Positions 1 through 10,833 are shown, counted from the stretch's first letter. The stretch is 64,000 nt of DNA from Phycisphaerae bacterium (GCA_026004655.1 BPJO01000016.1:1-64000); one strand, 5' to 3'. Numbers and translations are program-made. The notes: generated by a model from the letters alone, not told the origin.

Positions 1-1
1 G

Positions 2-1075
2 CACGCCGGTGCTAGGCAAGCCAATGAAAAGATCCCTCCGGCCTTTACCGCGATTGCCCTGCGTACGTTTCTTCAAGATGACCAATACAACTCCAAAACC
101 GACTTTGTATCCAAAGGGTTGGAAAAACTCCTCAGCTATCAGATGCAGGACGGTGGGATCTACAAAGATCTTCTGGCCAATTACAATACCGCTATCGCGA
201 TCAGCACCCTGGTAGCAGCCAAGGATGAATCTCTTAAACCCCAGATCGATAAAGCGGTTGATTATCTCAAGCGACTGCAATGGACCCAACAGACTCGACC
301 GGAATACACGGGCACTGGTGAGGAAAATACCGGTAAACAGGTCGTTACCGGAACTAACGACCCGTTTTATGGAGGCTGGGGATATGGCGGACGATCCCGT
401 GGTCCGGGAAGACCGGATCTGTCCAACGCCCAATTGGCCATCCAGGCGTTACACGACGCGGGAATTGCTCCGGACGATCCGGTGATGCAACGGGCAGTGA
501 TGTTCGTGACGCGTTGTCAGAACTACTCCGAAACCAACGACCAAAAATGGGCAGGAAATGACGGAGGCTTTGCGTATGGTCCGTCCAACGACCGCGAAGG
601 CGAAAGCTTTGCAGGGAGTTACACCGATGAATCTGGCGTCCGAAGGCTTCGTTCGATGGGGACTATGACGTATGCCGGGCTAAAAAGCCTGATCTATGCC
701 GGTGTGACCAAAGATGACCCCCGCGTCCGAGCGGCTTGGGGATGGGTGAACAATAACTTCACGGTCGATCACCACGCAGGCATGACCGCGCTCAGCCCCG
801 AAGCCGGACAATGGGGACTTTACTACTACTACATGACGCTCGGAAAAACACTCAACGCCTACAACGAACCGATCCTTAAAACAGCCGACGGTCGGTCCGT
901 TGATTGGCGACAAGCCCTGATCGATAAACTCCAGACGCTTCAAAAAGAGGACGGTAGCTGGGTCGGTGTGAACAAGTACATGGAAAATCAACCCATTCTG
1001 ACCACCTCCTATGCCATCCTCGCGTTGCAGGACGCGATTCAGGATCTGAAGGAAAACCCGATCCGTTCGGAATGA
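2..1075 (+). CDS. Prenyltransferase/squalene-oxidase repeat protein, 5' truncated by window edge
   Basis: The frame is open from the first bases, so the N-terminus lies outside the window; an ATG at 119 is internal. The visible 357 residues carry repeats of the alpha/alpha-barrel type found in squalene-hopene cyclases and prenyltransferases: QDGGIYKDLLANYNTAIAIS, NDGGFAYG and EDGSWVGVNKY followed by TSYAILALQ. The acidic DxDD motif of true class II cyclases is not seen in this part, so enzyme activity is unproven. Such repeat proteins are common in planctomycetes, often exported and of unknown substrate. The gene converges on the sensor kinase with a gap of only 5 bp. The fold is fairly sure; the function is not. 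Confidence 0.8.
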   Translation, partial: HAGARQANEKIPPAFTAIALRTFLQDDQYNSKTDFVSKGLEKLLSYQMQDGGIYKDLLANYNTAIAISTLVAAKDESLKPQIDKAVDYLKRLQWTQQTRPEYTGTGEENTGKQVVTGTNDPFYGGWGYGGRSRGPGRPDLSNAQLAIQALHDAGIAPDDPVMQRAVMFVTRCQNYSETNDQKWAGNDGGFAYGPSNDREGESFAGSYTDESGVRRLRSMGTMTYAGLKSLIYAGVTKDDPRVRAAWGWVNNNFTVDHHAGMTALSPEAGQWGLYYYYMTLGKTLNAYNEPILKTADGRSVDWRQALIDKLQTLQKEDGSWVGVNKYMENQPILTTSYAILALQDAIQDLKENPIRSE

Positions 1076-1080
1076 CCCCT

Positions 1081-3870
1081 TTACCCTCGTGTGAGTCTGC
1101 AGGCAGTTGGAAGGGATTGTTGGCAGATCTCGACGAGCGATTCGATTCGGATTGGTTTGGTCAGAAACGAATGGATCCCGTTTTTCTCGCAATCCTCCCT
1201 CGCCGATCCGGTGACATTGGCACTGATGGCGACGACAGGCACCGTGCACCCCTGTTGCCTTAACCGTTGAACGGTGGTCAATCCGTCGAGTTCGGGCATC
1301 TGCAGATCCATCAGGATCAGGTCTATGTCGTTTAAAAACTCCGGCGATTCGGCCAAAGTTTTGAGCAGATCAACTCCACTCGAACAGATGACCGGTTCGG
1401 CACCGGCGCGACGGAGAAACATGGACAACAGCAACCGGTTATCCTCCCCGTCATCGACGATCAGGATTTTGTGCCCGGCCAGTACGGGCTGAACCGCAAA
1501 AGCTGATGGGGGTTTCGCGACCGTCACATCCCCCACCGCCAGTTCACGTCCGGGCAACCGCAGAATAAACGTCGATCCGTATCCCGACTCGGTCTCGACC
1601 TCCAACGATCCGCCCATCATTTCCGCCAGTTTTCGACTAATACGAAGTCCCAAACCAGTTCCTCCGTACCGTCTAGCAGTGGCGGCATCGGCTTGAGCAA
1701 AAGGCTGAAATAATTGTGAAACCTGTTCAGGCGTCATCCCGATTCCGGTGTCATGAACTCGTATCACCAGATCCCGATTCAACACGTCGAACTCTGAAAC
1801 AATCTGGATACGTCCTGCCGGGGTGAACTTGATCGCGTTACTAACCAGATTCATCAGAATTTGACGAAATCGAACCGGATCACCCATGATTCGTACACGA
1901 CAGGTCGAAGCGGTCAAAAGTAGCCCTTTTTTCTCAGCCATGATCTTGAACGTTCGACAGACATCTTCGATCAGTTCGCCCGGATCGATCGGGATATGCT
2001 CAAGCCTCAGATGACCGGATTCGATCTTCGACAGATCTAAAATGTCATTGATGATCGTCAGCAAGTGTTCCCCGTTGCGGCGCATGGTGTCAAACGCCTT
2101 TTGTCTTTCTTGAGGGTCGGTCAGACTGTCCTGTGACAACATGTCCAGAAAACCCAAAATAGCCGTCATGGGTGTGCGAATTTCATGACTCATGTTGGCC
2201 AGGAATTCGGTTTTGGCTCGCATGGCCATCTGAAGCTTCTGATTCGACTCCTGCAATTCCCGCGTACGCGCTTCGATCAATGATTCCACCCGAACCGTCC
2301 GTCCGGTCAACAACAACAGGAAAACGCTCAGTAATCCGGTGAATATCACTCCTCCTGCCAGAACCGACCAGGCCTGTATCGATCGATTCGCCATGACATA
2401 GTTGGTGTTGTAAGACACACGAAGCGTCCAGGTCTGATCGGCAAACGAAACCGTCCGATGGAAAATCAGCGGACGATGTCCCAGCGGCTGATCCGAATTA
2501 AAGGCCCCCAAAAGTGATCCGGACGAATCATCCGTCGGGTGCTGAAATAACTCAATCGTCATCCCGCTGACGTCGATCGATTGACCGGCAATTTCAAGAA
2601 GATGGCCGATCCGAATGATGCCGCCGGCATAGCCTCTTAACGCCCCTCTCGTCAGTGATCCCGTCGAATCCATGGCTCTGAAAACCGGTTGATACCCGAC
2701 GACTGCCAACGTCGGTTGGTTGTCCTGAACCAGACGAATGCCCACGGTGGCGGCGGGTTGACCGGTCTGTAATGCCCTTTTCTGGGCATCCAAGACCGAT
2801 TTTCGAGATGAGACGTTGAGTCCCAAAGCCGGGGCATTTTGTTCAAACGGTTCGATCATCGTCACAACGATGTATTCGTCCGACGGCCTGGCGGCGACCT
2901 TGTGCATCGGAAAATCGGTCAGCACGTCGTAAACAACAAAATCCGGGTCGTATGATTTCCGCATCCGTTGCTCGTATTCCAATCGCTGCGTATGAGTCAT
3001 GGATTGGCAAAAGACCAACGTCGGGGCTCGCTCTTTTGCGTTTCGGGTCAACGCCTCATAAAAACGTCGAAACTCCTCGGTTGTGATTTCCGGAACGGTG
3101 GCGAGAAATCCCGACAGTGCATTGATGTTCCATTCGACCACGCGTAGCTGGTTGTTGAGCATGTTCGTGAACTGGTCAACCCGTTCATTGTAACGCGAGA
3201 TGATTTCATTGGTTTCGAACCGTGATGCGATGAAATACACCGAAATGACGATCGTACAAGCAATCAGAAGCGGAATACCGACGGAATACGCGCGTGGTTT
3301 CCAAACCGAACGTGGTTCGGCGGTCAACATCAGCAACAACGGCGTGAATATAATGACCCCGATTGTGTCTCCGACCCACCAGTTAAACCAGCTGATCGGG
3401 CTGGCAGCGAAGTTCGGGTTCTGTGTTACATACAGTACGGCCGTTGCCACACTGGCGGAAATCAAACAAGCCAACGGTCCGCCAAGGATCAGAAACTTGA
3501 GGATATCGCGGTCGTGGGTCAGCGCGGTGGGGAATCCGACAAATCGCTTGACCAGGTGTCCCGCGACGGCTGCTTGCAAAGTCGCCCCGGCTGCGATCAG
3601 GACGATGTCCACAAGCACGTCCACAACGGCTGCGAGATCTGACCCGTCGATTAAGTACAGGTTGACTGCCACTGCGCCCAGAAAAATCCCCGCCAGTGCT
3701 TGAGACCCACATCGTAGCACCGCGGCCAACGCGATCCCTGCTCCCGGCCAGATCACGGCTGCATAACTCGGGGGAATCAGTAACAATAAAGACAGCCGAC
3801 CCACGACGAAATAAACGATCGCCACCAACAAGATCTTGCAATATGTTGCGGACTGATTGGTCCTGATCAC
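1081..3870 (-). CDS. Hybrid sensor histidine kinase with MASE1 and CHASE-like sensor regions and a receiver
   Basis: A 929-residue membrane kinase. Residues about 10-220 form a multi-helix MASE1-type domain. A CHASE-like extracytoplasmic region follows (motif [12 protein letters not shown], then a block like FVVYDV) and ends in another membrane helix. The H-box contains SHEIRTP with the phospho-accepting histidine near residue 562. The HATPase has [15 protein letters not shown] and [12 protein letters not shown] boxes. The C-terminal receiver has VDDGEDN, phospho-acceptor aspartate near residue 855 (LMDLQMP) and the lysine in FLTKP. The start is GTG, chosen because AAAGGGA lies about 6 nt upstream. 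No separate response regulator is adjacent, so output probably goes to a phosphotransfer protein elsewhere. The ligand is unknown. Confidence 0.9.
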   Translation of the reverse strand: MIRTNQSATYCKILLVAIVYFVVGRLSLLLLIPPSYAAVIWPGAGIALAAVLRCGSQALAGIFLGAVAVNLYLIDGSDLAAVVDVLVDIVLIAAGATLQAAVAGHLVKRFVGFPTALTHDRDILKFLILGGPLACLISASVATAVLYVTQNPNFAASPISWFNWWVGDTIGVIIFTPLLLMLTAEPRSVWKPRAYSVGIPLLIACTIVISVYFIASRFETNEIISRYNERVDQFTNMLNNQLRVVEWNINALSGFLATVPEITTEEFRRFYEALTRNAKERAPTLVFCQSMTHTQRLEYEQRMRKSYDPDFVVYDVLTDFPMHKVAARPSDEYIVVTMIEPFEQNAPALGLNVSSRKSVLDAQKRALQTGQPAATVGIRLVQDNQPTLAVVGYQPVFRAMDSTGSLTRGALRGYAGGIIRIGHLLEIAGQSIDVSGMTIELFQHPTDDSSGSLLGAFNSDQPLGHRPLIFHRTVSFADQTWTLRVSYNTNYVMANRSIQAWSVLAGGVIFTGLLSVFLLLLTGRTVRVESLIEARTRELQESNQKLQMAMRAKTEFLANMSHEIRTPMTAILGFLDMLSQDSLTDPQERQKAFDTMRRNGEHLLTIINDILDLSKIESGHLRLEHIPIDPGELIEDVCRTFKIMAEKKGLLLTASTCRVRIMGDPVRFRQILMNLVSNAIKFTPAGRIQIVSEFDVLNRDLVIRVHDTGIGMTPEQVSQLFQPFAQADAATARRYGGTGLGLRISRKLAEMMGGSLEVETESGYGSTFILRLPGRELAVGDVTVAKPPSAFAVQPVLAGHKILIVDDGEDNRLLLSMFLRRAGAEPVICSSGVDLLKTLAESPEFLNDIDLILMDLQMPELDGLTTVQRLRQQGCTVPVVAISANVTGSAREDCEKNGIHSFLTKPIRIESLVEICQQSLPTACRLTRG

Positions 3871-4035
3871 GCCAGATCCCTTTCGCCGGGGTGAATAAAA
3901 TCGGTCAGCATTATTTATCGGTCAGACTATCTGTATTCCTTGGCTTTAGGAAGGGTCGCGTCGCGGACCAACTGCCGATATGCTCTGCTTCATGATGATG
4001 ATTTCACAGGATTTTGTTCCGGGTCGGAGAGGTCG

Positions 4036-6162
4036 ATGAGCTTGCTCCGTTACTGGCCCGGAAGACCTTACCCCCTGGGCGCGACTTGGGACGGGAAGGG
4101 AGTCAATTTTGCTTTGTTTTCCGAACAGGCTACTGCGGTGGACCTGTGTCTGTTCGATTCGACCAGCGGACACCAGACCGATTGCGTTCGGCTCAAAGAA
4201 TGCACCGATTACGTCTGGCACGGATACTTTCCGGATCTGAGACCGGGACAATGGTACGCCTATCGTGTTCACGGAAGGTATCAGCCCCATACGGGAGACC
4301 GATTCAATCCGCACAAGGTCCTTTTGGACCCGTATGCCTGCGCGATCGGTCGTGACCTGGTCTGGGATGACGCGCTGTACGGATATGAATACGGTCAATC
4401 CGACACGACATACGACACCCGTGACAGTGCTGCGGTCGCGCCATTGGGTATGGTCGTGGATCTTTCCTATGACTGGCGGCAGGATCGTCCGCCCCGAGTT
4501 CCTTGGCACCAAACCCTGATTTATGAAGTGCATGTCCGAGGGTTGACGCTGAATCACCCGGATGTTCCACCGGTCGAACGTGGAACTTATCTGGGCGTTG
4601 CATCGGACGCGATGATTCGCCACTACAAGCAATTGGGGGTGACTGCGGTCGAGTTGCTTCCGGTACAACATCATATCCACGAACGTCGATTGGTTGAGCA
4701 GGGGTTGAGCAATTACTGGGGGTATAACCCGCTGAGTTTTTTTGCTTTGCATCGGAATTATGCCTCAAGTCCTGACGCGACGTTAGCGATCCGTGAGTTT
4801 CGCCAGATGGTGCAGAAGCTCCATGCGCACGGGATCGAGGTGATCCTGGACGTGGTTTACAACCACACTTGTGAGTATGACCAGACCGGTCCGACCGTCT
4901 GCTGGAGAGGAATTGACAACTCGGCGTATTACCGACTGAACCATCAGGATCAACGTCTGTACGTCGATTACACCGGTTGCGGCAACACGTTCCGTTCGAC
5001 GCATCCCCGTTCGTTGCAGATGATCATGGATTCGTTGCGTTATTGGGTCACTCAGATGCACGTGGACGGGTTCCGATTTGATCTGGCCACGGTGCTGGGT
5101 CGAGAGGGTCAGGAGTTCGATCGTAACGGAGCGTTTTTGAAAATGATCCATCAGGACCCGGTGCTTTCCGAGGTCAAGCTGATCGCCGAACCCTGGGACA
5201 TCGGACCCAACGGGTATCAATCCGGGAACTTCCCGGTCCGATGGAGCGAATGGAACGACCGGTACCGAGATCAAGTCCGACGGTTCTGGAAAGCAGACCC
5301 CCGTTCAGATGGTGATATCGCCACTCGTTTAACGGGTAGTAGTGATCTGTACCAATCCGGCGGAAGAAAAACATCGGCTTCGATCAATTATGTCACGGCC
5401 CATGACGGGTTCAGCCTGCAGGACCTGGTTTCCTACAATCACAAGCACAATCTCGCCAATGCCGAGAATAACCGCGACGGTTCAGACGACGAACATAGCT
5501 GGAATTGCGGCGTGGAAGGTCCGACCGACGATCCGCACGTTCTGGAATTACGCGAACGGCAAAAACGCAACTTCATCGCGACCCTTCTCTTTTCGCAAGG
5601 CGTGCCCATGTTAGCTGGCGGGGATGAATTGTCGCATACCCGTTTGGGCAACAATAACGCCTACTGCCAGGACAATTCCCTCAATCACCTGAACTGGAAC
5701 CTGAACGACCGACAAAAGGCGTTTTTCGATTTTGTCCTACGGTGTACGGAAATTCGACGTCAATACCCCGTCCTGAGACGTCAGAAGTTTTTTACCGGCC
5801 AATTGGCGGACGGATCGGATCGACGCGATATTATTTTTTTCCGTCCCGACGGTCGTGAAATGTCTCAGCAGGACTGGATGGCTCATCCGATAAACCGTAT
5901 CGGGATCCTTTTGGAAGGAAGTCGGATTGATGAAACTGACCAAACGGGTGAACCCGTCATCGGTCATACCCTTTTGATCCTGTTGAATGCCGACTGGCAG
6001 GAAACGACGTTCATGCTCCCCCCCTACTCGCGCACCGATTGCTGGGAATTGCTTTTGAGCACTTCCGATCCTTTGACGGAACTGATCCACCCGATTCGTG
6101 TGGATACGTTCAAGGTTTGTGGTCGGTCCTTGGCTTTGCTCCGACTCTCCTGCGACCGGTAA
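4036..6162 (+). CDS. glgX: Glycogen debranching enzyme GlgX (GH13, isoamylase type)
   Basis: A 708-residue cytoplasmic enzyme that would hydrolyse alpha-1,6 branch points of phosphorylase-trimmed glycogen. The N-terminal block PGRPYPLGATWDG is the CBM48-type start of GlgX. The GH13 barrel follows, with VYNHT, nucleophile Asp349 in FRFDLA, acid/base Glu385 in IAEPWD and transition-state Asp457 in TAHDGF. The frame is open 32 codons further upstream. The ATG at 4036 was chosen because GGAGAGG precedes it and the family begins here; length then matches GlgX (about 700 residues). It runs convergent to the GH42-type gene, with 11 bp between the stop codons. No glycogen synthase or branching gene is adjacent, although a GT4 enzyme lies at 15.6 kb. 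Confidence 0.95.
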   Translation: MSLLRYWPGRPYPLGATWDGKGVNFALFSEQATAVDLCLFDSTSGHQTDCVRLKECTDYVWHGYFPDLRPGQWYAYRVHGRYQPHTGDRFNPHKVLLDPYACAIGRDLVWDDALYGYEYGQSDTTYDTRDSAAVAPLGMVVDLSYDWRQDRPPRVPWHQTLIYEVHVRGLTLNHPDVPPVERGTYLGVASDAMIRHYKQLGVTAVELLPVQHHIHERRLVEQGLSNYWGYNPLSFFALHRNYASSPDATLAIREFRQMVQKLHAHGIEVILDVVYNHTCEYDQTGPTVCWRGIDNSAYYRLNHQDQRLYVDYTGCGNTFRSTHPRSLQMIMDSLRYWVTQMHVDGFRFDLATVLGREGQEFDRNGAFLKMIHQDPVLSEVKLIAEPWDIGPNGYQSGNFPVRWSEWNDRYRDQVRRFWKADPRSDGDIATRLTGSSDLYQSGGRKTSASINYVTAHDGFSLQDLVSYNHKHNLANAENNRDGSDDEHSWNCGVEGPTDDPHVLELRERQKRNFIATLLFSQGVPMLAGGDELSHTRLGNNNAYCQDNSLNHLNWNLNDRQKAFFDFVLRCTEIRRQYPVLRRQKFFTGQLADGSDRRDIIFFRPDGREMSQQDWMAHPINRIGILLEGSRIDETDQTGEPVIGHTLLILLNADWQETTFMLPPYSRTDCWELLLSTSDPLTELIHPIRVDTFKVCGRSLALLRLSCDR

Positions 6163-6173
6163 CAACACTTCCG

Positions 6174-8330
6174 TTATTTTTCCGCTCGAATCCATCGTCC
6201 GCTGTAAGCTTCGACGGGGACGGATCGAATCGAACGGATAGACTTGTTCTGAACCGGGTCCGAAAACGAGCGATACTTCAAACCACGAAATCGCAGGGAT
6301 GCGACTTTTCGGGGTCCGTCGTTGATCAGGAAATAATGATCGGCCCGGGGGCCGAACAGTCGGTAAACGATCAGATTACAAAGAAAAGGCGATTTGAGTT
6401 TTCCCAAGGTGTATCGGATCAGGCTTTTTTCCATGGACCGGTTGCCCGGTCGCCAACAGGCCCCGGAAGCCTCAAACCCGATGACGACCGATGTACCCTT
6501 TCCAAACCGGTTCTCGGTCACCGCGGGCAATCCCGTCTCTTTATAACGACACTTCACGTTCGCACGCGTCGGGGTCAGTTGGGCAATAAAACCCTCGATC
6601 CGGGTTGTTCCCACGGTTCTAGGCGTGTTGATCGATCGACCGTAATGGAACTCATCCAGCGTACAACCGAATACCCGTTCAAACCAACTGCCTCGACCCG
6701 TCTGAATGATCCGTCCGTACTCGTCGTAATACGCTCCGGGCATATCGATCACCAGTCTTCCCCCCTGATGAACGTATTGTTCCAGAAGGGACTGTAACTG
6801 TTCCGTGATCGATATGAAGGCCGGTAGATAAATCACCGGATACCGACCTCCCAATCCACCGGACAAGTTTCGGGTCGTCACGTGTTCCCAAGGCACATTC
6901 GCGTTGATCAACGCCCGACTCACCCCGATCCGCGCTCGGACCGGAATGTTCTTGTAATGGTCTCGGCCCGTGACCGACATAGCTGCCCAGATGGCTTCGT
7001 TGTCCCAATCCCACATCACCCCTACCAGGGGGGATTTTTCACTCCCCCAAAGTTCCCGACGATGACGGATCATCGCCTGACCGATTTGTCCTGCGGTTAT
7101 CGCCCGTTCGGTCAATTGGTGATTTCGATCCAGCAAGGCATATTCCCCCCCTTCCCAACCGGCCGTTCGGTGATTCCATGCCCACAAACCCACTCCCTTG
7201 AATCCAGCGGCGAGGTAACTGAGCATCAACTGAGTCATTGTTCCGGAATCGACCGTGAAACCGGGGGTCTGATCTGACATTTCCTTAACAAACGGACTTT
7301 TACCACCGGAAAAGTATTGCGGACCTCCGGTGCTTTCCCATGTCGCAGACCAGATCCCTTTGGCCCAATCGGCTGCCAGTGACGCCTGCATGTATACCGG
7401 ACGTGCCACCTCGAACGAAACCTCCTCAAAATGCCAAGCCAAATGAATCGACGGATAAAACGATCCCCCCTCCGCCATCGCGCAAGCGATCTGCTCCATA
7501 TCCGTCCCACGGGAACTAAACGGTAAGAACAATCCCATCTCTCCACCCGCCCGAAGCGGTTCGTAAGGGTCGGTCCTGTCCCGATGACGTATCCGACTCT
7601 GTACATAATCTCGTGTAAACATGTCGGCCCGGAAACGCATAATGTCTCTCAGGTGTCGATACTCTCGGTCGGGAACCTCCTTGCGCCACCTCCGGGCTAC
7701 GTCGTTCCAGGTTTTCCAGTCCGTGCAATGTTCCCCGATCCCCACGTGATCCAGGTTCCAAGCCCGTTTCAGTGTCTGGACATCCCCGTACTGTTGTTTC
7801 AACCAATCCAAAAACGCCGGTTCGGCATCCGGATGCAGCTCATGACCCTTTACGTCACCAACAACACCGGGAACGGCTTTGACGCTTGGTTCCCCCCCGT
7901 CTCCCGAAATCGGAACCGGCTGAGACGATCGTTCAATCCTTTTCCGATAAACTCCTTTTTGATACTCGATCACGATCGGATGAGACAGTGCTTCATCCAA
8001 CGACATATTCCGGTCCAGACCCAACTTGCCTAAAAGCTCAACCGTTACAGGTTCAAATCCCCCTTCGGCATACCAGAAAGGCCAAATCCCCTCTTCCATT
8101 GCCAACATCAACGTGCGATGCACCGGCCATTCTGGCGTGGGCATCGTCTGTTTCAAACAAGTGAAACCCAACCTTTTCATCAACCGAAAATGATGTCGGG
8201 CCTCTTCTTGTGTTAACCCCGGCCAAGGTAAAAAGACACAACCGATCGGCATCGGCGCTAGTGTTTTGAAGCGCCTTTGCATCAAATTGTCGCAAATATT
8301 TACAATAGAGACGCGCGGAATGGCACTCAT
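6174..8330 (-). CDS. GH42-type beta-galactosidase-like glycoside hydrolase
   Basis: A 718-residue protein without a signal peptide, so probably cytoplasmic. An N-terminal TIM barrel has the GH42-like block QYGDVQTLKRAWNL and a candidate nucleophile in WESTGG. A middle domain of the glutamine-amidotransferase-like trimerisation type follows (about residues 410-600, with QGGRLVIDMPG), then a C-terminal beta domain. GH42 enzymes usually release beta-1,4-galactose from galactan side chains; here the usual DNE acid/base motif is not obvious before the QYGDVQ block, so specificity is open. No Shine-Dalgarno sequence precedes the ATG. It is divergent from the GT9 gene. Galactan side chains of rhamnogalacturonan are a plausible substrate, given the lyases at 57-61 kb, but that is inference. 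Confidence 0.75.
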   Translation of the reverse strand: MSAIPRVSIVNICDNLMQRRFKTLAPMPIGCVFLPWPGLTQEEARHHFRLMKRLGFTCLKQTMPTPEWPVHRTLMLAMEEGIWPFWYAEGGFEPVTVELLGKLGLDRNMSLDEALSHPIVIEYQKGVYRKRIERSSQPVPISGDGGEPSVKAVPGVVGDVKGHELHPDAEPAFLDWLKQQYGDVQTLKRAWNLDHVGIGEHCTDWKTWNDVARRWRKEVPDREYRHLRDIMRFRADMFTRDYVQSRIRHRDRTDPYEPLRAGGEMGLFLPFSSRGTDMEQIACAMAEGGSFYPSIHLAWHFEEVSFEVARPVYMQASLAADWAKGIWSATWESTGGPQYFSGGKSPFVKEMSDQTPGFTVDSGTMTQLMLSYLAAGFKGVGLWAWNHRTAGWEGGEYALLDRNHQLTERAITAGQIGQAMIRHRRELWGSEKSPLVGVMWDWDNEAIWAAMSVTGRDHYKNIPVRARIGVSRALINANVPWEHVTTRNLSGGLGGRYPVIYLPAFISITEQLQSLLEQYVHQGGRLVIDMPGAYYDEYGRIIQTGRGSWFERVFGCTLDEFHYGRSINTPRTVGTTRIEGFIAQLTPTRANVKCRYKETGLPAVTENRFGKGTSVVIGFEASGACWRPGNRSMEKSLIRYTLGKLKSPFLCNLIVYRLFGPRADHYFLINDGPRKVASLRFRGLKYRSFSDPVQNKSIRSIRSVPVEAYSGRWIRAEK

Positions 8331-8468
8331 TTTAAAAATTGTACTAAATTAACTTAATAAATGAATATTGTGTAATAAAAGTACGATTTTACGACGATTC
8401 CGATATTCGTGGTTTGAACAACTCCCGTGCGTTCTCATCCTCCAGTTTCCGGATTATATTCAAGCCTT
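8331..8468. promoter_or_regulatory. AT-rich divergent intergenic region
   Basis: This 138-bp gap between the divergent GH42-type and GT9 genes is clearly richer in A and T than its surroundings, mainly in 8331-8390, and must hold promoters for both. I see AT-rich hexamers but no pair that fits a -35/-10 consensus well enough to name. Confidence 0.35.
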
Positions 8469-9536
8469 ATGTCCGATCCCCAGCGAATCCTTGTTGTTCA
8501 ACCCACCTGGGTGGGGGATGCTGTCATGTCGACCCCCACTCTCCGCGCGCTACGACATTTGTACCCGAACGCGCATATCACCTATCTTCTCAAACGGTAT
8601 GTCAAACCCATTTACACCGGTATGCCTTGGGCCGACCGATTGATCACCTACCGTACCGGGAAAACCAATAAAAAAGCCGGACGTCAACAGTTTCTCGGAT
8701 TGATCGCCCGGATTCGCAAAGGTCGATTCGACACCGCCATTCTTTTACCCGGTTCCTTCAAATCGGCTTTGATCGTCAAAATGGCCGGGATCCCACGTCG
8801 GATCGGTTATGACCGGGACGGACGCGGATTTCTTCTGACCGACAAACTCCTGCCTCCCCGCGCTGCTGGTCAATACATCCCCTCCCCGATCATTAAGTAT
8901 TACCTGGGGATTGCCCAATACCTCGGCTCGACCGAACGCGATCTGACGATGCAGTTGTTTGTCACCCCTTCCGAAGAACGACGGGCCCAACGGGTCCTGG
9001 ACACCTGCGGATTCAGACCCGATCACAGACCTGTCGTCTTGTTGAATCCGGGGGCGCAATACGGATCGAGCAAATGCTGGCCTCCGGAGTATTTTGCCGA
9101 ACTGGCCGACCTGTTGGTGAAGAACCATCGTGCCCAGATCCTCATCAGCAGTGCCCCCCGCGAACGTGACATCGTGGATGAAATCCTCAGACGGATGAAT
9201 CACCCGGCATTGGACCTCGCCCGGTCGGGGTTGACCCTCGGTGCACTGAAGTCCATCACCCGCCGGTGTGATTTGTTGATCACCAACGATACCGGTCCCC
9301 GACACATCGCAGCTGCCATGGGGATTCCTCTGATTACCCTTTTCGGACCGACGCATCCGCAATGGACCGAAATCTATTATCCGAAGGAACGCATCCTGTC
9401 AGTCCCCGTCCACTGCGGACCTTGTCAGCTCAAAACCTGCCCGCTCGACCATCGCTGTATGGTCCGTTTGATTCCCAGCATGGTGTATGACGCAGCCATT
9501 CCCTTTTTATCCCCGACTTTGGCAGACCTTACCTGA
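8469..9536 (+). CDS. GT9 family glycosyltransferase (heptosyltransferase II-like)
   Basis: A 355-residue GT-B enzyme of family 9, which adds heptose to lipopolysaccharide core. Seen: VVQPTWVGDAVMSTPTLRAL at the N-terminus, NPGAQYGSSKCWPPEYFAEL in the middle, the donor-site run TNDTGPRHIAAAMG, FGPTHP, and the C-terminal cysteine block CGPCQLKTCPLDHRCM typical of heptosyltransferase II. The ATG at 8469 was preferred over a GTG 42 nt upstream because the family starts just before ILVVQPTWVGD. HldE at 53.8 kb would supply ADP-heptose and LptF/LptG would export the product, so the window supports a lipopolysaccharide-type outer membrane. The exact acceptor and sugar are not shown. Confidence 0.85.
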   Translation: MSDPQRILVVQPTWVGDAVMSTPTLRALRHLYPNAHITYLLKRYVKPIYTGMPWADRLITYRTGKTNKKAGRQQFLGLIARIRKGRFDTAILLPGSFKSALIVKMAGIPRRIGYDRDGRGFLLTDKLLPPRAAGQYIPSPIIKYYLGIAQYLGSTERDLTMQLFVTPSEERRAQRVLDTCGFRPDHRPVVLLNPGAQYGSSKCWPPEYFAELADLLVKNHRAQILISSAPRERDIVDEILRRMNHPALDLARSGLTLGALKSITRRCDLLITNDTGPRHIAAAMGIPLITLFGPTHPQWTEIYYPKERILSVPVHCGPCQLKTCPLDHRCMVRLIPSMVYDAAIPFLSPTLADLT

Positions 9537-9664
9537 ACCGGATCGCGGTCGTTTTATCCGACGTTTCCCTTGCAACACCGGGTTGGGGCGAGTAAAACCA
9601 TGCTAGATACCACAGACTGATCGGCGGATCGCTTTTGTTTCGATCCATGAATCATCCGACCTTC

Positions 9665-9735
9665 TGGGGAATGGTGTAACGGTAGCACAGCAGATTCTGG
9701 CTCTGCTTGTCTAGGTTCGAATCCTAGTTCCCCAG
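9665..9735 (+). tRNA. tRNA-Gln (anticodon CUG)
   Basis: A 71-nt cloverleaf: acceptor TGGGGAA pairs with TTCCCCA, the D-arm is GTG/CAC, the anticodon stem GCAGA/TCTGC holds loop TTCTGGC, and the T-stem is CTAGG/CCTAG around TTCGAAT. CCA is not encoded. It lies 32 nt before tRNA-Leu, so the two are probably cotranscribed. Confidence 0.95.
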
Positions 9736-9767
9736 CTTCCTACATCATCCGCTGGTCATCAGTTGTT

Positions 9768-9849
9768 GCAGGAGTGGCGGAATTGGCAGACGCGCAGGAT
9801 TTAGGTTCCTGTACCGAAAGGTGTAGGGGTTCGACCCCCCTCTCCTGCA
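9768..9849 (+). tRNA. tRNA-Leu (anticodon UAG)
   Basis: An 82-nt class II tRNA: acceptor GCAGGAG/CTCCTGC, anticodon stem CAGGA/TCCTG around loop TTTAGGT, a long variable arm (ACCGAAAGGT) and T-stem AGGGG/CCCCT. The discriminator is A and CCA is not encoded. It forms the left border of the decayed accessory stretch. Confidence 0.95.
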
Positions 9850-10123
9850 TTCGTTTCAACGGCTATCGGCATTTCTTCATTGACTTTTGGTTCTTGTCAC
9901 GATCGATAATCACTCCTGCCAGACGACCCACCGTGGCCCGCGTCGTCGTCATGTCTGTTCTGTACACGAAACGCTAACGGATCCGAATCTCAGGACTGGT
10001 GACACCTTTTGACTGTGCTACCTCTTGCTTACGGCCGAAACCAAACGAGCAAACGGTCAATGGGATGTCCCATCGGGGTAGAAAATTCGATAGCGTAAGC
10101 ACCACTAGATATAGCTCTTATAG

Positions 10124-10302
10124 CATCGGTCACCCCAACAAGTTGGGGTGTTAATAGGGAACCCGGTGTGAATCCGGGACTGTCCAGCAGCGGTATGTGA
10201 GAACGAAAACCGACCACAGGTACTGGCCAAACGGCTGGGAAGCCGCGGTAAGTAGGAACCGGTGTCCTCACCGAAAGCTCGCGAGTCCGAATACCTGCCG
10301 AT
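10124..10302 (+). promoter_or_regulatory. Cobalamin (B12) riboswitch
   Basis: A complete-looking cobalamin aptamer. The outer stem ATCGG pairs with CCGAT at the ends. Inside are hairpin CACCCCAACAAGTTGGGGTG, core AATAGGGAA, hairpin CCCGGTGTGAATCCGGGA, CTGTCCAGCAGCGGTA, a GGCTGGGAAGCC arm and the 3' block GAGTCCGAATACCTGCC. These match the B12-aptamer consensus in order. It ends about 140 nt before the remains of nrdA. In actinomycetes such elements silence a B12-independent ribonucleotide reductase when adenosylcobalamin is present; the same role is likely here. The expression platform is not clear, and the genes it served are broken. Confidence 0.92.
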
Positions 10303-10440
10303 CCGTGAGCTCGGCAACGTGTCGAGCCTTTCAGACCCTCACCTTCTTTGCAAAGGCAGGTCATCGATGATTGATTCACCATATTTCCCCCGCGTTCAAG
10401 ATACGAGCCTAACCTAGCCTGCTGGTTTCCCAAACGTTAG

Positions 10441-10801
10441 CAAGTTGTCCCGATCGACAGCCATTCCCTGGAGCAACGGCTCTATAAAGCCTGTCACGGA
10501 CTGGTGGAATGCTCCGCCGACGACCTGCTGAACGGTGTCGTTGCGCGCCTTTATGAAGGTATCACCGAATCAGAGCTCGACCGCGCCCGGGTCATGGTTG
10601 CAAGACAACGGATCGAACGCGAACCCGATTATACAAAGGTCGCCACGAGGCTGATGTTGGACATCCTCTATCGACGTGAACCGACACGGTGCACAACCGA
10701 AGTGGATGAAAAACAAATCCGAATCCGCAGCTGTGATCCCCGCATCGTCTGAATCGAGAACATGCTCCTTTATCAATCCAACCTGCGAAGCGTGTCAGTA
10801 G
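10441..10801 (+). pseudogene. nrdA: Remnant of class I ribonucleotide reductase large subunit (nrdA)
   Basis: Two pieces of NrdA are fused. Bases 10441-10750 encode the N-terminal helical region after the ATP cone, with LEQRLYKACHGLVECSADDL and IEREPDYTKVATRLMLDILY. A stop lies just upstream (TAG 10438), so the start codon and ATP cone are gone. After a stop at 10750 another frame encodes CSFINPTCEACQ (10763-10798), which is the redox-active C-terminal tail with its cysteine pair. The whole catalytic barrel, about 600 residues, is deleted. In life it would have reduced ribonucleoside diphosphates together with NrdB. It lies behind the B12 riboswitch and 32 bp before nrdB. Confidence 0.85.
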
Positions 10802-10833
10802 ACCTTTCAAGCATGAAACAAGGGAGAACGATA